From Endozoicomonas sp. GU-1 (GTDB taxonomy: Bacteria; Pseudomonadota; Gammaproteobacteria; Pseudomonadales; Endozoicomonadaceae), in the NCBI RefSeq assembly GCF_027366395.1, contig NZ_CP114771.1, forward strand, positions 3,100,001 to 3,164,000: a DNA stretch of 64,000 nucleotides, in the 5' to 3' direction. The position numbers were made by a program, and so were the translations under genes. Positions 39,487 through 49,930 of this stretch are shown here, piece by piece. The notes below the pieces were generated by a model. It saw only the letters and a program-made list of their open reading frames with translations, was not told where the DNA came from and did not search any database. How positions within the stretch are numbered: position 1 is the first letter of the stretch; the number at the start of each line of letters is the position of its first letter.

Positions 39487-40854
39487 ATGACGACATCAAA
39501 CCACTTTGATTATCTGGTAATCGGCGGCGGAAGCGGTGGCATCGCTTCTGCAAATCGTGCAGCTATGTACGGTAAAAAAGTGGCGCTGGTAGAGGCTAAG
39601 CATCTGGGAGGAACCTGCGTAAACGTAGGGTGTGTTCCCAAGAAAGCCATGTGGTTTGCCGGGCAAATTGCTGATGCCTGTCGTTATGGGCCTGACTACG
39701 GCTTTGATATCAGCATTGACCAGCAGTTGAAGTCATTTAGCTGGAGCAAGCTCGTCGACAGCCGGGAGGCTTACATCAGTCGTATACATGCTTCTTATGA
39801 ACGGGTTCTGGGCAATAATAAAATTACCGTAATAAACGGCTATGGACGATTTGTTGACGCCAGAACAGTAGAAGTAAATGGTGAGCATTACACAGCGGAC
39901 CATATCACCATTGCAACCGGTGGTGAGCCCCTGATCCCAGATGTTCCCGGAGCCGAATACGGTATCGACTCGGATGGCTTCTTTGAGTTGACTGAGCGCC
40001 CTGGCCGGGTGGCTGTATTGGGTGCGGGTTACATAGCTGTTGAACTGGCCGGTGTGCTACACGCCCTGGGCAGTGAAACGCATTTGCTGGTTCGTAAACA
40101 CAAGCCATTGCGTAATTTTGAAGCGATGCTGTCTGATACGCTGGTAGAAGTGATGGCGTCTGAAGGTCCTCAGCTTCATACCCATTCAGTACCAAAAGAA
40201 GTGGTAAAAGAAGACGATGGAAGTCTGACCGTTCATTTGGAAAACGGTAACTTATTAAATGTTGATACGGTGATCTGGGCTGTAGGCCGTAAGCCACATA
40301 CTGCAGGTATTAATCTTGATGCAGCCGGTGTTACGGTGGACGCCCAGGGTTACATTCCGGTTGATAAATACCAGAATACCAATGTCGATGGCATTTATGC
40401 CGTGGGTGACAACATCGGCAAGGTTGAATTGACCCCGGTTGCTGTTGCTGCGGGTCGTCGCCTGTCAGAGCGCCTGTTCAATAATAAACCGGATGAGCAT
40501 TTGAACTACGACAATGTGGCCACGGTTGTCTTCAGCCACCCGCCGATCGGTACAGTGGGTTTAACGGAACTGGCTGCCCGTGAAGCTTATGGTGATGATA
40601 ATGTCAAAGTGTATACCAGCCAGTTTACGGCCATGTTCAGCGCATTGACCAGTCATCGCCAGCCATCACGAATGAAGCTGATAACTGTCGGTGCAGAAGA
40701 AAAGATCGTCGGTATCCATGCGATTGGACACGGTGCGGATGAAATGCTCCAGGGTTTTGCTGTGGCTTTAAAGATGGGAGCTACCAAGGCTCAGTTTGAT
40801 GACACCGTTGCCATTCACCCAACCTCCGCTGAGGAGTTTGTTACTATGCGGTGA
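39487..40854 (+). CDS. gor: Glutathione reductase
   Basis: NADPH-dependent reduction of glutathione disulfide in the cytosol. 455 residues. FAD loop [16 protein letters not shown], redox-active disulfide [13 protein letters not shown] (Cys44, Cys49), NADPH loop [15 protein letters not shown] followed by the Arg-containing VRKHKPLR expected for NADPH specificity, FAD motif GIYAVGDN and C-terminal active-site HPTSAEE. AGGA lies 9 bases before the ATG. Followed by a good terminator and convergent with the large array. Confidence 0.96.
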   Translation: MTTSNHFDYLVIGGGSGGIASANRAAMYGKKVALVEAKHLGGTCVNVGCVPKKAMWFAGQIADACRYGPDYGFDISIDQQLKSFSWSKLVDSREAYISRIHASYERVLGNNKITVINGYGRFVDARTVEVNGEHYTADHITIATGGEPLIPDVPGAEYGIDSDGFFELTERPGRVAVLGAGYIAVELAGVLHALGSETHLLVRKHKPLRNFEAMLSDTLVEVMASEGPQLHTHSVPKEVVKEDDGSLTVHLENGNLLNVDTVIWAVGRKPHTAGINLDAAGVTVDAQGYIPVDKYQNTNVDGIYAVGDNIGKVELTPVAVAAGRRLSERLFNNKPDEHLNYDNVATVVFSHPPIGTVGLTELAAREAYGDDNVKVYTSQFTAMFSALTSHRQPSRMKLITVGAEEKIVGIHAIGHGADEMLQGFAVALKMGATKAQFDDTVAIHPTSAEEFVTMR

Positions 40855-40939
40855 ACCAAATGTTTGGAGAGTTAAAAAAGAAGTGACAATTTAAAAAATA
40901 AATGACGACTTCTCAAAATTCCAACCACATTACATGATT

Positions 40940-40980
40940 AAGCGAGGCTTGAGTATTCAGGTACTCGCTTATAACTTTTT
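40940..40980 (+). terminator. Intrinsic terminator after gor
   Basis: Stem AAGCGAG (40940-40946) / CTCGCTT (40964-40970) with an inner CTTGA/TCAGG pairing, followed by ATAACTTTTT. Positioned 85 bp after the gor stop and just before the end of the convergent array. Confidence 0.75.
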
Positions 40981-41010
40981 ACACTTCCTCAGTATAAGGT
41001 ATCTATTTTC

Positions 41011-44000
41011 CTAGTCTGCGATCAAAACAAGAAACTCGTCTAAAAGAGCAAGCAAATCATCCTTTTGCAGAACGACAGCGGATGGTTGGTTAAAATGGCT
41101 TTTTATATGTTCCGGGGGTAATTTTAATTGGGCCATGGGATCAATTCTGTGATTGCTATACGTAAGGGCCGTCTCCCAGAAAGGCTGCGCCGTAACGCAA
41201 TAGAAATCATAAAGGTGAGTCAACCAAATGGGAGGAGTGTCATTCATGTGGTGTGCTGCCAGCCAATAATAGAATATTTTTTTTATTATCTTGTCTAATT
41301 CTACAAAACTCTTTTCACTCTCATATATTTCACTAATTTCTGACCTTATTCCGGATTTTTTTATTCGAGCAATCTTCTTGTTTACCTCTTCTGTTGATAA
41401 AGAAGTACAATCGAAGATAATGGGTTTGTAGCTTGTAGATTTTGATACGTTCAGGAAAGCAGCCTCGCCGGACATAAGCTTATCAGGGATGATAACGCTA
41501 TTGCCCACAGGCTGGTGGTGGAGTTGTTGATGGATGCGATGCTGCGATAGCCGCTCTAAAAGAGACCGACTCATGGTCATCGTTTTGATAAGGTTTATGC
41601 AGCATTGTGAAAGTCGTATATCATTATTTCTTATTGGCTTAAGAGTATTAGTTTTCATGGGTCTTAGAGAATAAGACATAAGCAAAGTTTTTACCCGGTC
41701 TTTTAACTGACAGGAGTCGCAGGACCCAGAGAAACTCTGTAAGATAACCATTAATATGTATTGCAAAAATTGAGGCACTGAACGGTAAAGATCACATAAC
41801 CAGTTCAAATAGTGCACATCAGGCTCTTGTGCCTGTATCAGCTGAGATAATATCTTCATTTGACTTTCAATGAAGCAATATTTCATACCGCTATTGCTTT
41901 TATCATCCACCATACGCCAAGTGCTTTTTTCTATGATACCTTCCCAATCTTTTATGGTTTCACCAAACCGATAAAACATTTGTGGCGATAACAGTATCCC
42001 CCAGTTTTTCCCAAAATCTCTGATAGAAATGTCGGAGTCTGCAGGTCTTCTGTTGAATTCAGAGTAGATATCTTTAAGTTCGTGCATGATCGTGGTAAAG
42101 AGGATTGTACTTTTGCTTGACTGTAATTGTTTTGCAAGACAATCCAGGTAAATGTTAATCGAAATAATGATGTCTTCCGTTGAATCGCTAAGTTGGTCGG
42201 AATCGGCATCCCCCTCGATTGGTATCAGGTCACAATAGACTGCTAGATGATAATCGCCCCAGTCGGGTTCTGTGATATCTGCTGTGGACCGTCCGCCACC
42301 GCTGAGCTGGTATTGTCGCCAGGTGTTGGCGCCATCGGGGCTGATCTCAACAAAACAGTGCGAAGTATTCCCTACTTGCCGCGCAGGAATACCCCAATAA
42401 TGGCAGAGCACCTGGAAGATTATCGTCTTGTGTCGGCAAACCCCCTGTTTCTCCCTGAGCATATTCAGCAACAGCTGTTCATCTTGTCCGGTCACATTTT
42501 TGCTGTCAGAAAATGTAGCCAGCCAATCCATCAACGCCCTGAGTCGTTGCGGGATATCCGGGATCCCATGGATGTTACGCAGCTCTGCATAGGCTTTGCA
42601 GGTGTTGGTTTCGGAGTAAAAAATATTCTCTGCCAGCAGATCTGCAAGCCGCTGACTGCACACTCCCTCTGGTAATGTCAGCCACTCGCCCGGTCTCAGC
42701 AGGGTAAAATAGGTTTGCCCGGGGGCAATGATAAAGTCCACCGTTACCGGTGACGCTGAGGATGCCTGACTTTTGATTAACAGTTGCCCTGTCAGCTCGC
42801 TTCGGGCCAGCTCAACGGGGGTTTTCGGGGTGCAGCGCAGTGCCCGGAGCTGGTCTCTGGGCGTCAGGGAAGGCAGGGGCTGCCACTGGTTATTCAGGAT
42901 CAGCGTAAACTTGCCGGGCAGTTCATCAGCGCCAAGGTTGGTCCTCCAGACGTTATCATCAGGCCATCCTGGCAACGATGTTAGCGTGCCATTTGTCCAG
43001 TCGATGGGGTAGTTGCGCAACTGGCCGTCTTCATCCAGACGGGTCTCCCGAAAATAGAGACGATATTGGCGGGCATCGTAAGGGTCTATGGGGAAGCATC
43101 TGGTGACCTGGTAGTGGCGGGGAGCCAAAATATCGCCAAATATACAAGGATAAGCCGAATGACCGGTTTGTTGCGGGTTTACCGTTGACTCGCTATTGCG
43201 GCTGATCTCCATATTTTGCTGCATGGCTTGTGCAATGGTCATGACGTCCTGATCTGTTGCCTCCGGTGTCACCGTGATTACCCGGTCACCACAACGGGGT
43301 ACAGGCCCGAATGTTACCGTGATGGGCATCAACAGTCCGGGTATGCTATTGGCGCTGGCCTCAAGGTCCCGGCGCCGTCGTTCTTCCTGCTGGATGCGTT
43401 CCAGACGTGTGATATCTTCCTTCAGCGGAGGCAGCGGTGTCGGCAAGGCACGAAAGGGCAGTGACAAGTGTTTACGCAAGGCCTGATGCCAATGTTCAGG
43501 CCGCTGACTGGCCAGCTGCCGGGCGCTGCTGAACAGGTCGTCCAGTGCCAGTTGCACCGCGCAGTTCTGCTGATGCAGTGCTGTGGCCAGTTGGTGGAAG
43601 TGACCCGCCAGCCACTTGGGCAACCCATCAGGTATCTTGGGCAAACCCTGTACCAGTTTTGCCAGGTCTTCCGGGGTAAGGGCAGCCAGCCTGACCTGGG
43701 TGCATCGGCTCGTCAGGGCCTTGCTCAGTGCTTCCCGTCCGGCAAAATAGCCGGGATTGATGGTGGCAAACAGGCGAAATCCCCGTGCTGCATGGCCGGT
43801 CAACACATGATTCAGCAACCCTTCTACATAGTGGCTGGGAATCAGGTTAAGCTCACTGATAGCGATCAGTTGCCCCCTGCTCATGGCCTGTTTAACGCGC
43901 TCGGCCAGAGTGGTCCACTGGTTCGGGTTGGCATTGATATGAACAAACGGACGTACTGGCTGTTGTTTCCTCTCTTGCTGTTGTTGCCAGAGCCGGATGG

Positions 44001-44052
44001 TTCTCTTTAGCACAAAATCCTTGCCCCAGCCCGCCGGCCCTTCCACCAGCAT
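41011..44052 (-). CDS. Unit 1, third segment: AAA+ 2, transglutaminase-like and C-terminal region
   Basis: 1,013-residue open frame beginning at LVEGPAGWGKDF (second Walker A, with Asp where Ser/Thr is usual), then AISELNLIP, FATINPGYFAGREALSKALTSRC, a charged linker, LRNYPIDWTNG, and the transglutaminase-like core with Cys in KQGVCRHK, a partner His in SHCFVEIS and WRQYQL. Unlike the other units, frame is kept across the transglutaminase/C-terminal junction because GGGGCG replaces the poly-G tract. The C-terminal region ends LLALLDEFLVLIAD. In frame with the preceding segment only through a one-base shift near 44166-44170. Confidence 0.75.
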   Translation of the reverse strand: MLVEGPAGWGKDFVLKRTIRLWQQQQERKQQPVRPFVHINANPNQWTTLAERVKQAMSRGQLIAISELNLIPSHYVEGLLNHVLTGHAARGFRLFATINPGYFAGREALSKALTSRCTQVRLAALTPEDLAKLVQGLPKIPDGLPKWLAGHFHQLATALHQQNCAVQLALDDLFSSARQLASQRPEHWHQALRKHLSLPFRALPTPLPPLKEDITRLERIQQEERRRRDLEASANSIPGLLMPITVTFGPVPRCGDRVITVTPEATDQDVMTIAQAMQQNMEISRNSESTVNPQQTGHSAYPCIFGDILAPRHYQVTRCFPIDPYDARQYRLYFRETRLDEDGQLRNYPIDWTNGTLTSLPGWPDDNVWRTNLGADELPGKFTLILNNQWQPLPSLTPRDQLRALRCTPKTPVELARSELTGQLLIKSQASSASPVTVDFIIAPGQTYFTLLRPGEWLTLPEGVCSQRLADLLAENIFYSETNTCKAYAELRNIHGIPDIPQRLRALMDWLATFSDSKNVTGQDEQLLLNMLREKQGVCRHKTIIFQVLCHYWGIPARQVGNTSHCFVEISPDGANTWRQYQLSGGGRSTADITEPDWGDYHLAVYCDLIPIEGDADSDQLSDSTEDIIISINIYLDCLAKQLQSSKSTILFTTIMHELKDIYSEFNRRPADSDISIRDFGKNWGILLSPQMFYRFGETIKDWEGIIEKSTWRMVDDKSNSGMKYCFIESQMKILSQLIQAQEPDVHYLNWLCDLYRSVPQFLQYILMVILQSFSGSCDSCQLKDRVKTLLMSYSLRPMKTNTLKPIRNNDIRLSQCCINLIKTMTMSRSLLERLSQHRIHQQLHHQPVGNSVIIPDKLMSGEAAFLNVSKSTSYKPIIFDCTSLSTEEVNKKIARIKKSGIRSEISEIYESEKSFVELDKIIKKIFYYWLAAHHMNDTPPIWLTHLYDFYCVTAQPFWETALTYSNHRIDPMAQLKLPPEHIKSHFNQPSAVVLQKDDLLALLDEFLVLIAD

Positions 44053-46328
44053 GGCGGTGCGTCCCGAGTCATCCTTGTCCAGACTTTGCCAATAGTGGTA
44101 GACCAGTCGCTGGACAGGCTCCGCAGAGAAGTCACCATCGGGATTGGCGGCCTGCAGTCGTTGGATAAATCAGTAAAGCTCGCGTCAACCCCCGCCAAAA
44201 GGGACGGATCCTCCTTGAACTGGCCCCGGTACCAGACGTTGAGGGTTCTCAGCCGTTGCTGGTATTCCGTGGTTACAGCACCGGCCAGACTGTCCATAAA
44301 TGCCCGCCTGATCAGGGCGTTGACTTGCCCTGGCGTGTCGTCCCCGGTCGCGGAACAGTGATGGAGAATCTGGCGAACGGTGGCCAGCACATCGGTGATA
44401 TCTCTGGGTGTGGTCTGGTCCTGCAGCTCCCGGAACTGGTTGTACAGGGTTAATAGCCGGTCACGGGCCTGTTGTTTCAGGTGCTCAGGCCAGGCCTGCG
44501 GTAGATTGGGCAGAATGATGGCGTTGGCCAGCACGCTGTCCGGCAAGGGGTTATAAAAGAAGGTGGGAATCCGTGATTTCAGCGTGTTATCCAGGTGACG
44601 TCCCGAATAATGATCCGGATTACCGGTGAGAATAATCCGGTGCCGGTCCTTCAGTTCGTACTCCCGGCCTTGATAATGGAGTACCGGCGGCTGCCGGGTT
44701 AAACCGACCAGGGGGGCAAGCAGACCCTCTGGCACCAGGTTGGCTTCATCGAGCACCAGCAGGGGTGGATCTTTCGATAATGCCCACAGCAGCAGTGGCC
44801 CTTCACAAAATTCGGTGGCATGGTCCTCCGCCCCATTGCCCACTGAATAACTGACCAGCTGCGGTCCACCAAACAGGGCTTCTGAGGTGTGGTTGGGTCC
44901 AAGCTGAAGCACCTGACAGTCTGGATAACCAGCCCCGGCCGCAATGGCTCTGGCCATAAAGGTCTTGCCGGCTCCGGCCTCACCCTGCAGGAACACCACG
45001 GGATGCTCCCGGACCCTCCGGGCCAAATGCACCAGACGCCGCTCCTGCCGGGACCAGTGATGGCGCTGTCGGGCAAGGAGGGCATCGGGCAGATCCTGAC
45101 ACGGCCCGGGTAACTGATCATCAATAAAGTGGGTGGCCAGTAACTCCCGGATCTGTTGTGATTTCTGTTGATCGGTCTGATCCCCCATCAGAATGGCGGC
45201 AATCTGGCTCTCCAGCGTCCCGGTCGTCTGGCTGATGATGGTGTCTTGCCTGAGTGATGCCCGGTGAGCAATCAGGGTATCTTTTAAGGTTGAGCGCAGG
45301 TTCCCGTCAAAAAAGCGTTTTTTCCGGGCCAGCCGAAGATCAACCCCCAATCGCTGCGCCAGGGTCAACTGCTGTGCCCAGGGGGCGGCGGCGACCATAT
45401 AGATGGCCAGCTGCTTCACTGAGCCGTGAGATACAGGATGCGGGTCTTGGCTGCCTTGGTGTACCTTGGCCGGACAGTGCCGGGCCAGCATCCAGAAATC
45501 GGCCTTGATGTCCCTCAGCTCCGGGGTTGGGTGGTAGGTCAGCCAGTGCTGCAGAGCGGATCGGTCGGCGCGGTTGTCGGTGGGCTGATCCGGATAATAA
45601 CCGGCAATTTTCGCCTTGATGAAACTGTAAATCTCCGGATCGCCGCGATACGCCTTGGCCAACAGCACATGCAAGGCTCGGCGTTGATGGCAGGGCAGAA
45701 GCCTGGGGCTACCGTCCAGCAGGCGTTCTGCCCCGGCCTGTTGCTCAAACCGATACTGAAAATCCTCCCCGGTCCAGGGCGGCCTGTCCGGATAGCGCTT
45801 TTTATAGGATTGGGGCAGAGACATCAGCAGGGAGTAGACCGGGTTTTCCGGTTTGGGTGGTTGGCTGTCGGAAAGGTTGAGCAGGGCGTTGATCAATGCT
45901 GAGCCGGTGGTTTGCTGCCCCGGGGGAGGCATGAAGGTGACCTGTGCCTTTGGCAGATCCATCTTATGCCCATGAATAAACAGGTAAGGGGCAGGTAATA
46001 ACAGGGTTTCCAGGTTGGCAGCCAATTCCGGGTTGCACTCCAGGCCATAAAGGGTCGTTGGCGTCCCATTGACCAGGGCATCCAGCAGTTGACTGTTGGT
46101 CAGGGAAAAAGTGAAATGGCTCTGGCTGGTGAGGTTGACCTGTTGCAGGGATTCCAGGGTGTCCCCGGGGTTGATCTGGTAGGTAAAAGTGTCCGCAGTG
46201 TGGGTTAGAGACTCCCGTAGCCCTTGCAGGGAGCAGTCGGTCGGTTGGCAAATTAGCAAACAAACGTGGTCTTTTACTCGCCGGTAACTGCTCCAGTTGG
46301 CACAGTAACCATAACCACTGTTTGTCAT
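44007..46328 (-). CDS. Unit 1, middle segment: AAA+ 1 and linker
   Basis: Genuine coding runs from about 46195 down to about 44166. It contains TFTYQINPGDTLESLQQVNL, a helical linker, and the first AAA+ module: Walker A QGEAGAGKTF, LFGGPQLVSYS, Walker B LLVLDEANLVPEG, sensor-1 ILTGNPDHYSGR and an SRIPTFF arginine-finger-like motif. It is joined to the N-terminal segment by a one-base insertion near 46190-46200 and to the C-terminal segment by loss of one base in a T-run (minus strand) at 44166-44170, where units 2 and 3 have one base more. Confidence 0.7.
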   Translation of the reverse strand: MTNSGYGYCANWSSYRRVKDHVCLLICQPTDCSLQGLRESLTHTADTFTYQINPGDTLESLQQVNLTSQSHFTFSLTNSQLLDALVNGTPTTLYGLECNPELAANLETLLLPAPYLFIHGHKMDLPKAQVTFMPPPGQQTTGSALINALLNLSDSQPPKPENPVYSLLMSLPQSYKKRYPDRPPWTGEDFQYRFEQQAGAERLLDGSPRLLPCHQRRALHVLLAKAYRGDPEIYSFIKAKIAGYYPDQPTDNRADRSALQHWLTYHPTPELRDIKADFWMLARHCPAKVHQGSQDPHPVSHGSVKQLAIYMVAAAPWAQQLTLAQRLGVDLRLARKKRFFDGNLRSTLKDTLIAHRASLRQDTIISQTTGTLESQIAAILMGDQTDQQKSQQIRELLATHFIDDQLPGPCQDLPDALLARQRHHWSRQERRLVHLARRVREHPVVFLQGEAGAGKTFMARAIAAGAGYPDCQVLQLGPNHTSEALFGGPQLVSYSVGNGAEDHATEFCEGPLLLWALSKDPPLLVLDEANLVPEGLLAPLVGLTRQPPVLHYQGREYELKDRHRIILTGNPDHYSGRHLDNTLKSRIPTFFYNPLPDSVLANAIILPNLPQAWPEHLKQQARDRLLTLYNQFRELQDQTTPRDITDVLATVRQILHHCSATGDDTPGQVNALIRRAFMDSLAGAVTTEYQQRLRTLNVWYRGQFKEDPSLLAGVDASFTDLSNDCRPPIPMVTSLRSLSSDWSTTIGKVWTRMTRDAPPCWWKGRRAGARILC

Positions 46329-47598
46329 TCAGCTCGCCAGTGAGCACCAGTTGTTTGCCACCTTGCAGCAGATTGGTGAGCATGTTCGTTTGCACAACGG
46401 AAGTACCCTCTACCATCACATGGCCTTTGAGACGCTCGATTGAGCTGCGGTTAATCACCACAAACGGGCTTTGGGGACAAAAAACGGTGCTGTCGCTGAT
46501 CGTCTGATCTCTCCGGGCGTTGAGTTCGGTGGCACAGACATGGGCTACGGACAGGGATATCTGCTCAGGCAGTCGGACCCATTGCTTGTTGGCGGTGAAT
46601 CCGGCAACCCGTATGGCCGTTGCCAGGGCTGTCTGGAAGCCAGTGTCTTCCCATGGTGCGTTGTTAAACACCAGGTGGGTATTCTCTTTCAGGTTGGCCA
46701 AGGCCCCTTCAGAAAAAACCAGCTGCCCCCGGGCATTGAGGGTGATACCACCAAACAGTTGGTGGTACCAGTTGTCGGTGGTGGCAAAGTTGATGGTGAC
46801 GCGGAGGGCGTTGGCCGGTATATCTTCCGTGGTTTTTTGGGCCAACAAGGTTTCATCGGTCACCGAATCAGCAATATAGCAGTCGGCTTCTGGTACGGCC
46901 TTTTCCGGCATTTGCCCCAATCTGCGCCAGAGGTCGGGGTTGGCGGGCTTACTTCCGTCCAGCATCCCGTGGTTGACCAGAAATACCCGTCGGATATGGT
47001 CGCCCAGTGGTTTATCGTTACACTTTGGGCCCGCCTGAAGGAGGTCATTAAAGCTGGCGATATCACCGGGTGTCATGGAGGTCAGGTCAAACACCAGGGT
47101 CATCGGCTCATCCGTAAACAGTCGGCCTTCTGCTTTTTGTAATTGGCCGCCCTCTAGCCAGGTTTGTTGCATCAGGCCCTGTTTTTCCAGATCAGCCAGC
47201 GCGCGAATGCAATACGTTGCAGGCTGTTCATGGCGTAATTGATCAATAATTCGCTGTTGGGTTAACGGAGTATTGGCAAAATAGAACTCACCGGTGCTCA
47301 GGCTCTGATGGACCGCTTCCTGATCCGTTGAGCGGGCGGTGGATTGATTACTTTGAAAGTGAGAGGTAACTTGATAGGCGGCTGTCGTCCTTTGTCCTAA
47401 GTCAGGCGTTGGGACTTTTTGGGGTTCTATTAATCTTGATCGCTTTTCTGAAGGCTGCTCAGGCGCTGCCAAGTCATCGGGAAAGAGTGATGTTTTCCTT
47501 TTGTCTCCCGCTCGATGTAATAAAGAATCGGTTATTGTTTGATTTGGCAAGGAGTGGTAGATAGTTTCATTGGTTGTTTTGTCCATTTGATCATCCAT
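45964..47598 (-). CDS. Unit 1, N-terminal segment
   Basis: Begins MDDQMDK at 47598 (shared by all complete units) and is genuinely coding to about 46195. Features: ~85 disordered residues with Gln/Ser, then LTQQRIIDQLRHEQPATYCIRALADLEKQG, FTDEPMTLVFDLTSMTPGDIASFNDLL, IRRVFLVNHGMLDG and VLTGELNDKQWLWLL. Several strand-plus-acidic patterns look like degenerate P-loop or AAA-like folds but no Walker A is present. No signal peptide. Role unknown; probably a substrate- or partner-binding region. Confidence 0.65.
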   Translation of the reverse strand: MDDQMDKTTNETIYHSLPNQTITDSLLHRAGDKRKTSLFPDDLAAPEQPSEKRSRLIEPQKVPTPDLGQRTTAAYQVTSHFQSNQSTARSTDQEAVHQSLSTGEFYFANTPLTQQRIIDQLRHEQPATYCIRALADLEKQGLMQQTWLEGGQLQKAEGRLFTDEPMTLVFDLTSMTPGDIASFNDLLQAGPKCNDKPLGDHIRRVFLVNHGMLDGSKPANPDLWRRLGQMPEKAVPEADCYIADSVTDETLLAQKTTEDIPANALRVTINFATTDNWYHQLFGGITLNARGQLVFSEGALANLKENTHLVFNNAPWEDTGFQTALATAIRVAGFTANKQWVRLPEQISLSVAHVCATELNARRDQTISDSTVFCPQSPFVVINRSSIERLKGHVMVEGTSVVQTNMLTNLLQGGKQLVLTGELNDKQWLWLLCQLEQLPASKRPRLFANLPTDRLLPARATGVSNPHCGHFYLPDQPRGHPGIPATGQPHQPEPFHFFPDQQSTAGCPGQWDANDPLWPGVQPGIGCQPGNPVITCPLPVYSWA

Positions 47599-47670
47599 GC
47601 CTGATTTATGAATGCCGGTGTCAGGAAATTTTGGACAACAAAATAATAAGAAGGTTCCTGCCACGGAAAC
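47599..47670 (-). promoter_or_regulatory. Conserved leader of unit 1
   Basis: About 70 bases upstream of the start are nearly identical before units 1, 2 and 3 (TTTATGAATGCCGGTGTCA; GGACAACAAAATAATAAGAA). On the coding strand it contains TATTAT as a possible -10 and an inverted CCTGA...TCAGG pair next to the start. Conservation in otherwise diverging spacers suggests a promoter or leader. Confidence 0.45.
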
Positions 47671-47785
47671 CCCATTTTGCTGTGGCGTTGGCCGCCAGGG
47701 CTAAATGGACAATTCATGATGAGTGGATGCTCAACCGAAAGGAAAACCAGTTCAACTGGCTGGCCGGTATGCTGATGGCATTACT

Positions 47786-47830
47786 ACCAAACGAAATCAT
47801 AAGTAGTCAGAAAATATGATTTCATTTGGT
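47786..47830. repeat. Hairpin element between units 1 and 2
   Basis: ACCAAACGAAATCAT (47786-47800) and ATGATTTCATTTGGT (47816-47830) pair with one mismatch around AAGTAGTCAGAAAAT. The sequence matches the arms of the 33902-34111 element. Could terminate unit 2 transcription or mark an insertion. Confidence 0.7.
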
Positions 47831-47923
47831 TAACTACTTAGGCTCTATTTGGCTTCCGGACTGCTCTACTATGAACACTGTCTATAGCTCACGAAACATT
47901 GGTCTGGAATCCTGAAAGAGCCA

Positions 47924-49930
47924 CTACTTATTGCTTTCATTTTCGATCTGTGCAAGAAACTCATCTAAAAGAACAAGCAAATCATCCGCCTGAAGAACGA
48001 CAGCGGAAGGCCGGTTAAAATACTCTTTTAAACGTTTTGGAGGTAATTTTAATTCGGTCATGGGGTCATCTTGCGGATTAGCAGCTGTAAGCAACGGCTC
48101 ATAGTCAGGCCGCCTTGCCTCAGAATAGATATTATATTGTAGAGTCACCCAAATTGGAGAAGTGGCATCATTCCTGTGATGCGCTGCCAGCCAGATAAAG
48201 AATATTTTTCTTATTGCTCCGTTGTAAACACTAACCTTTTCACTCTCACATATTTCGCTAATTACTGGCTTTAAGCCGGATTTTATTTTTACAGCAATCT
48301 TATCGTTCATCGCATTTTTGGACAAAGAAGTACAGTCGAAAATAATAGGTTTGTAGCTTGTAGATTTTGATACATTCAGGAAAGCCGCCTCGCCGGAAAT
48401 CAATTTTTCAGGGATGATAATGCTATTGCCCACAGGCTGGTGGTGGAGTTGTTGATGGATGCAAGGCTGGGATAGTCGCCCCAAAAGGGAGTGGCTCAAG
48501 GTCATCGTTTTGAAAAGGTTTATGCAGTACTGTGAAAATCGTGGATTTTCGTATTCAAGAAGGCTATCCGTTCTGGGTCCTGGAGAATAAGACTCAAGCA
48601 TTCCTTTTACCCGGCTTTTTAACTGACAGGAATCACAGGACCCACAGAGCGTCTGTAGGATGGTCAATAATTCATATTTCAGAAATTTAGGCACCGAGCG
48701 GTAAAGGTCACATAGCCAGTTCAAATAGTGCACATCAGGCTCATGTGCATGTATCAGTCGATATAATGGTCTCAGTTTATATTCGATATCTGCTCTTCGA
48801 ATATCCCTGACGACTGACAAATTCCAGGCACTTTTTTCTATGATACATTGCCAATCTTGTATTTTATCACCCAACAGGCAAAACATTTGTGGCGATAATA
48901 ACACCCCCCAATTATTCGGCAAAGCGCTGGAGCCAAAAGGTGCTCTGTGGAATGCAGAGTAGTTATCTTTAATTTGGTGCATAGTATCAGTCAGTACTGA
49001 TTTTTTATTGCACGATAGTAACAAATCTTCAAGGCCCTTAAGAGAATTCTCAATTTTGTCCATTAATGCAGGACCAGTTTTCGTTGAATTGATAAAATGG
49101 TTGAAAAGGGCATACCCTCTTGTAGCGGGTGGCTTCAGGTCAGAACCACCTGGTTGACCATACTCCCCCCAGTCGGGTTCTGTGATATCTGCTGTAACCC
49201 GTCCGCCACCACCGAGTTGGTATTGTCGCCAGGTTTGGCCGCCATCGGGGCTGATCTCAACAAAACGGTGCGAAACATTCACTACTTGCCGGGCAGGAAT
49301 TCCCCAATAGTGACAGAGCATTTGGAAGATCGCCGCCTTGTGTCGGCAAACCCCTTGTTTCTCCCTGAGCATATTCAGCAACAGCTGGTCATCTTGTCCG
49401 GTCACATTTTTGCTGTCGGAAAATGTATCCAGCCAATCCATCAACGCCCTGAGTCGTTGCGGGATATCCAGGGCCCCATTGATATCACGCAGCTCTTCAT
49501 AGGCTTTGCAGCTGTTCGTTTCGGAGTAAAAAATCTTTTCTTCCAGGACTTCTACAAGCCGTTGACTGCACAATCCCTCTTGTAATGTCAGACACTCGCC
49601 CGGTCTCAGTGGGGTAAAATAGGTTCGCCCGGGGGCAATGATAAAGTCCACCGTTACCGATGATGGTGTGGATGCCTTACTTTTGATTAACAGTTGCCCT
49701 GTTAGCTTGCTTCGGGCCAGCTCGATGGGGGTGTCCGGGGTGCAGCGCAGTGCCCGGAGCTGGTCCGAGGGCGTCAGGGCAGGCAAGGGCTGCCACTGGT
49801 TATTCAGGGTTAACGCAATGTTGCCGGGCAGTTCATCGGCACCAAGGTCGGTCCGCCAGACGGTATCATCAGGCCATCCTGGCACAGGGGTTATCGTGCC
49901 ATTTGTCCAGTCGATGGGGTAGTCGCGCAA
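47924..49930 (-). CDS. Unit 2, C-terminal segment: transglutaminase-like plus variable region
   Basis: 668-residue open frame. It starts in frame at LRDYPIDWTNG (only a TTG start, GGCCGG upstream, so probably not an independent gene) and reads through the transglutaminase-like core (KQGVCRHKAAIFQML, SHRFVEISPDGG) and, because the poly-G tract here is G6 (49165-49170), straight into the variable region ending LLVLLDEFLAQIENESNK. This shows that the C-terminal region belongs to the same protein. The C-terminal region keeps HQPVGNSIIIPEKL and KPIIFDCTSL but differs elsewhere from the other units. Confidence 0.72.
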   Translation of the reverse strand: MRDYPIDWTNGTITPVPGWPDDTVWRTDLGADELPGNIALTLNNQWQPLPALTPSDQLRALRCTPDTPIELARSKLTGQLLIKSKASTPSSVTVDFIIAPGRTYFTPLRPGECLTLQEGLCSQRLVEVLEEKIFYSETNSCKAYEELRDINGALDIPQRLRALMDWLDTFSDSKNVTGQDDQLLLNMLREKQGVCRHKAAIFQMLCHYWGIPARQVVNVSHRFVEISPDGGQTWRQYQLGGGGRVTADITEPDWGEYGQPGGSDLKPPATRGYALFNHFINSTKTGPALMDKIENSLKGLEDLLLSCNKKSVLTDTMHQIKDNYSAFHRAPFGSSALPNNWGVLLSPQMFCLLGDKIQDWQCIIEKSAWNLSVVRDIRRADIEYKLRPLYRLIHAHEPDVHYLNWLCDLYRSVPKFLKYELLTILQTLCGSCDSCQLKSRVKGMLESYSPGPRTDSLLEYENPRFSQYCINLFKTMTLSHSLLGRLSQPCIHQQLHHQPVGNSIIIPEKLISGEAAFLNVSKSTSYKPIIFDCTSLSKNAMNDKIAVKIKSGLKPVISEICESEKVSVYNGAIRKIFFIWLAAHHRNDATSPIWVTLQYNIYSEARRPDYEPLLTAANPQDDPMTELKLPPKRLKEYFNRPSAVVLQADDLLVLLDEFLAQIENESNK

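Noticed and set aside
44166..44170. Programmed frameshifting between the AAA+ modules of unit 1
   Set aside because: Units 2 and 3 have one more base in the same short homopolymer and read straight through; no slippery heptamer or downstream structure was seen, so a simple deletion or error is more likely.
47574..47819. 81-codon plus-strand open frame in the spacer upstream of unit 1
   Set aside because: Part of the conserved spacer repeats before unit 3 but the frame and its peptide are not preserved there.
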